The translations under genes were made by a program, and so were the position numbers. Under the pieces are notes generated by a model. The model ran no database searches, had not been told where the DNA came from, and saw nothing but the letters and a program-made list of their open reading frames with translations. Below are positions 5,514 to 7,073 of a stretch of DNA of 7,073 nucleotides, in pieces (positions within the stretch are counted from its first letter, which is position 1; every line of letters begins with the position of its first letter). Source of the stretch: Chloroflexota bacterium (GTDB taxonomy: Bacteria; Chloroflexota; Dehalococcoidia; SZUA-161); assembly GCA_003229915.1 (NCBI GenBank), contig QIGA01000195.1, positions 1 to 7,073 of the forward strand, in the 5' to 3' direction.

Positions 5514-6941
5514 ATGAAGATTGATCTACGTCGCAAAACCAAAATAGTGTGCACTCTAGGGCCAGCCACCGAGTCGGCTCGAATGCTGGAAAGGCTGATA
5601 CGCGCTGGTATGAATGTGGCACGTATTAACCTGTCACACGGCGATGAGGAGCAGCATGCGGCCGCCATTCGTACTGTCCGTGTGGTGGCGAACAAGCTTG
5701 ATGTGCCGGTGGCTGTCCTTGTGGACCTCCCCGGCCCACGCTACAGGACGGGCGATCTCAGAGATGGTCAGGTGAATTTGAAGAAGGGTTCTCGTCTGGT
5801 ACTCACCAGCAGAAGCGTCCCCGGAGACCAACATGAAGTTTCGCTGAACCTGCCCCATATTATCAAGGATGTTACCGCTGGTGATATGATCCTATTAGAT
5901 GATGGCGCGATTCGGCTGATGGTGCGGGACACCACGGGCACGGATGTGGTCTGCGAGGTAATGGAGGGTGGGGTGTTGAGCTCGAGGAGAGGCATCGCTA
6001 TTCCCGGAGTGAAAATGTCCGCCCCCTACGTCTCTGATGCGATGCGGCGGCAGCTTGAGTTTGCGGTGGCGCACCAGGTGGAGTATATCGCTCTCTCTTA
6101 TGTCAGCCATGCGAGCGATGTTTCCCAGGTTAAGTCCATTTTGTTAGAGGTAGGCAAGGTGCCTGCGGTAATCGCCAAGATCGAACGACGGGAGGCCGTG
6201 CGGAACTTCGACAGCATTCTGAGGGTCAGCGATGGCATCATGGTGGCGCGAGGCGATTTGGGAGTAGACATAACGTTGGAGAAGGTGCCGATGGTGCAGA
6301 AAGAGAGCATCAGGAAGTGCAACCGATGGGGCAAGCCTGTCATCACGGCCACCCAGATGCTGGAGTCGATGATAAAAGCTCCTCGTCCAACGCGGGCTGA
6401 GGTCGCAGATGTAGCCAACGCTATCTGGGATGGCACTGATGCTGTGATGCTCTCTGCCGAGACCGCCATCGGCAGTTACCCTGTAGAAGCGGTGACCATG
6501 ATGTGCCGCGTTGCCAGGGAAACGGAGGCTGTGTTGCCCTATGAGCGGAGACTTGCTGATAAGGGTGCCGCCCTGGAGCCGCATACGGACGATGCTATTG
6601 CCTATAATGCCTGCAGTACTGCCCATCAGCTCGGTGCCGCGGCAATAGTGGCGTTCACGGAGTCGGGCAGTACCGCATGGCGTGTGTGCAAGTACAAGCC
6701 AAAGGTGCCGATCCTGGCGCTGACGCAAAGCGAAGCGGTGCAGCGCAGGCTGGTTCTGGGTTGGGGTGTCTATCCTTTCCTGTCGACGCTTGTTTCCAAT
6801 GTCGATGACCTCTTTACCAAGGGCAGTGCTCTGGCCCGGGAACTCGGGGCCGCTAGAGAGGGTGACCTCGTCGTGATAACGGGTGGGGTCCCCATCGGTG
6901 TCACGGGAACCACCAACATGCTCAAGGTGGAGAAGGTCTAG
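5514..6941 (+). CDS. pyk: Pyruvate kinase
   Basis: This enzyme transfers phosphate from phosphoenolpyruvate to ADP, giving pyruvate and ATP in the last step of glycolysis. From ATG 5514 it has 475 residues, the usual size, without the extra C-terminal PEP-utiliser domain of Bacillus enzymes. Seen directly: RKTKIVCTLGPA (7-18), ARINLSHG (36-43), DLPGPRYRTG (71-80), a B domain (about 72-165), the active-site AKIE with catalytic Lys222 and metal ligands Glu224 and Asp248 (VARGDLGVD), then GKPVITATQMLESM and GTDAVMLSAETAIGSYPVEAV. The C-terminal allosteric-type domain (about 340-475) ends GVTGTTNMLKV. The cation-site segment reads L72-P73-G-P-R76, unlike the T-K-G-P-E of K+-dependent enzymes. The start is uncertain: three consecutive GTG codons (5490-5498) lie in frame upstream, and no start has a clear Shine-Dalgarno. 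It may be read through from hsp20-lon. Confidence 0.94.
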   Translation: MKIDLRRKTKIVCTLGPATESARMLERLIRAGMNVARINLSHGDEEQHAAAIRTVRVVANKLDVPVAVLVDLPGPRYRTGDLRDGQVNLKKGSRLVLTSRSVPGDQHEVSLNLPHIIKDVTAGDMILLDDGAIRLMVRDTTGTDVVCEVMEGGVLSSRRGIAIPGVKMSAPYVSDAMRRQLEFAVAHQVEYIALSYVSHASDVSQVKSILLEVGKVPAVIAKIERREAVRNFDSILRVSDGIMVARGDLGVDITLEKVPMVQKESIRKCNRWGKPVITATQMLESMIKAPRPTRAEVADVANAIWDGTDAVMLSAETAIGSYPVEAVTMMCRVARETEAVLPYERRLADKGAALEPHTDDAIAYNACSTAHQLGAAAIVAFTESGSTAWRVCKYKPKVPILALTQSEAVQRRLVLGWGVYPFLSTLVSNVDDLFTKGSALARELGAAREGDLVVITGGVPIGVTGTTNMLKVEKV

Positions 6942-7073
6942 CCTGCGGCTCCGTCCTCCCTCTCTGTTCCTTCAGCTTTCCTCGTTGGCCGGGATTCTCC
7001 AAAACAAGCGTACCCCCTTCACGCCTTTCTCCTCCGGTTCGCGTCGTCTCATGCATGAAATCGATACGCAATG

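Noticed and set aside
6972..7073. Possible C-terminal end of a convergent minus-strand gene (33 codons ending GVRLFWRIPANEES)
   Set aside because: The frame is open to the window edge, but it is short, has mixed codon use and no recognisable motif. It could be real, but the window ends too soon to support it.
1..7073. CRISPR array, insertion sequence, phage or toxin-antitoxin system
   Set aside because: There are no regularly spaced direct repeats, transposase, integrase or small paired stress-toxin genes; the recognisable genes are housekeeping or stress functions.

Overview
The window is a compact stretch of bacterial chromosome. All recognisable genes lie on the + strand, and it looks like housekeeping/stress-response DNA rather than a mobile island. 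By eye the base composition is moderately GC-rich, with strong purine-rich Shine-Dalgarno sites ahead of most genes. The gene styles (a YruB-like glutaredoxin fused to PDZ, an FmdB zinc ribbon with a PIIFNGSGFYVTD-type tail, a stand-alone BioD-like/DRTGG protein) and the short palindromic repeats between genes recall Chloroflexota, perhaps Dehalococcoidia-like sediment or groundwater lineages. That assignment is an impression from family resemblance, not a proven placement.

Layout. Positions 1-401 hold no convincing gene. They contain a weak hairpin (40-67), a perfect 30-nt palindrome (202-231) followed by a second hairpin (235-253), and a likely sigma70-type promoter (319-346). 402-1442 encodes a BioD-like P-loop + DRTGG protein (COG0857-like, without the phosphotransacetylase catalytic domain). 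1443-1741 is intergenic and carries a double-hairpin compound palindrome (1470-1526) and further inverted repeats. 1742-2263 encodes a glutaredoxin-PDZ fusion and 2295-2537 an FmdB-type zinc ribbon protein. 2538-2653 carries a second copy of the 28-nt palindrome, a perfect TATAAT box and a possible hairpin over the next ribosome binding site. 2654-3103 encodes a small heat-shock protein (Hsp20), 3127-5472 the ATP-dependent protease Lon, and 5514-6941 pyruvate kinase. 6942-7073 shows no supported gene.

How the genes fit together. Hsp20 and Lon are 23 bases apart and form a natural proteostasis pair: the small chaperone holds unfolding proteins and Lon degrades those that cannot be rescued. The glutaredoxin-PDZ and FmdB genes just upstream could add thiol/redox and metal-site functions to a general stress cluster, but that is inference. 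Pyruvate kinase follows Lon by 41 bases and may be co-transcribed; no terminator is visible between them. Its cation-site segment has Leu and Arg at positions that in K+-dependent enzymes are Thr and Glu, suggesting K+-independent activity.

I do not see a wholly new multi-gene system. The items most worth a second look are the glutaredoxin-PDZ fusion, the palindrome family with a compensated base pair, the possible thermosensing leader of hsp20, and the altered cation site of pyruvate kinase.
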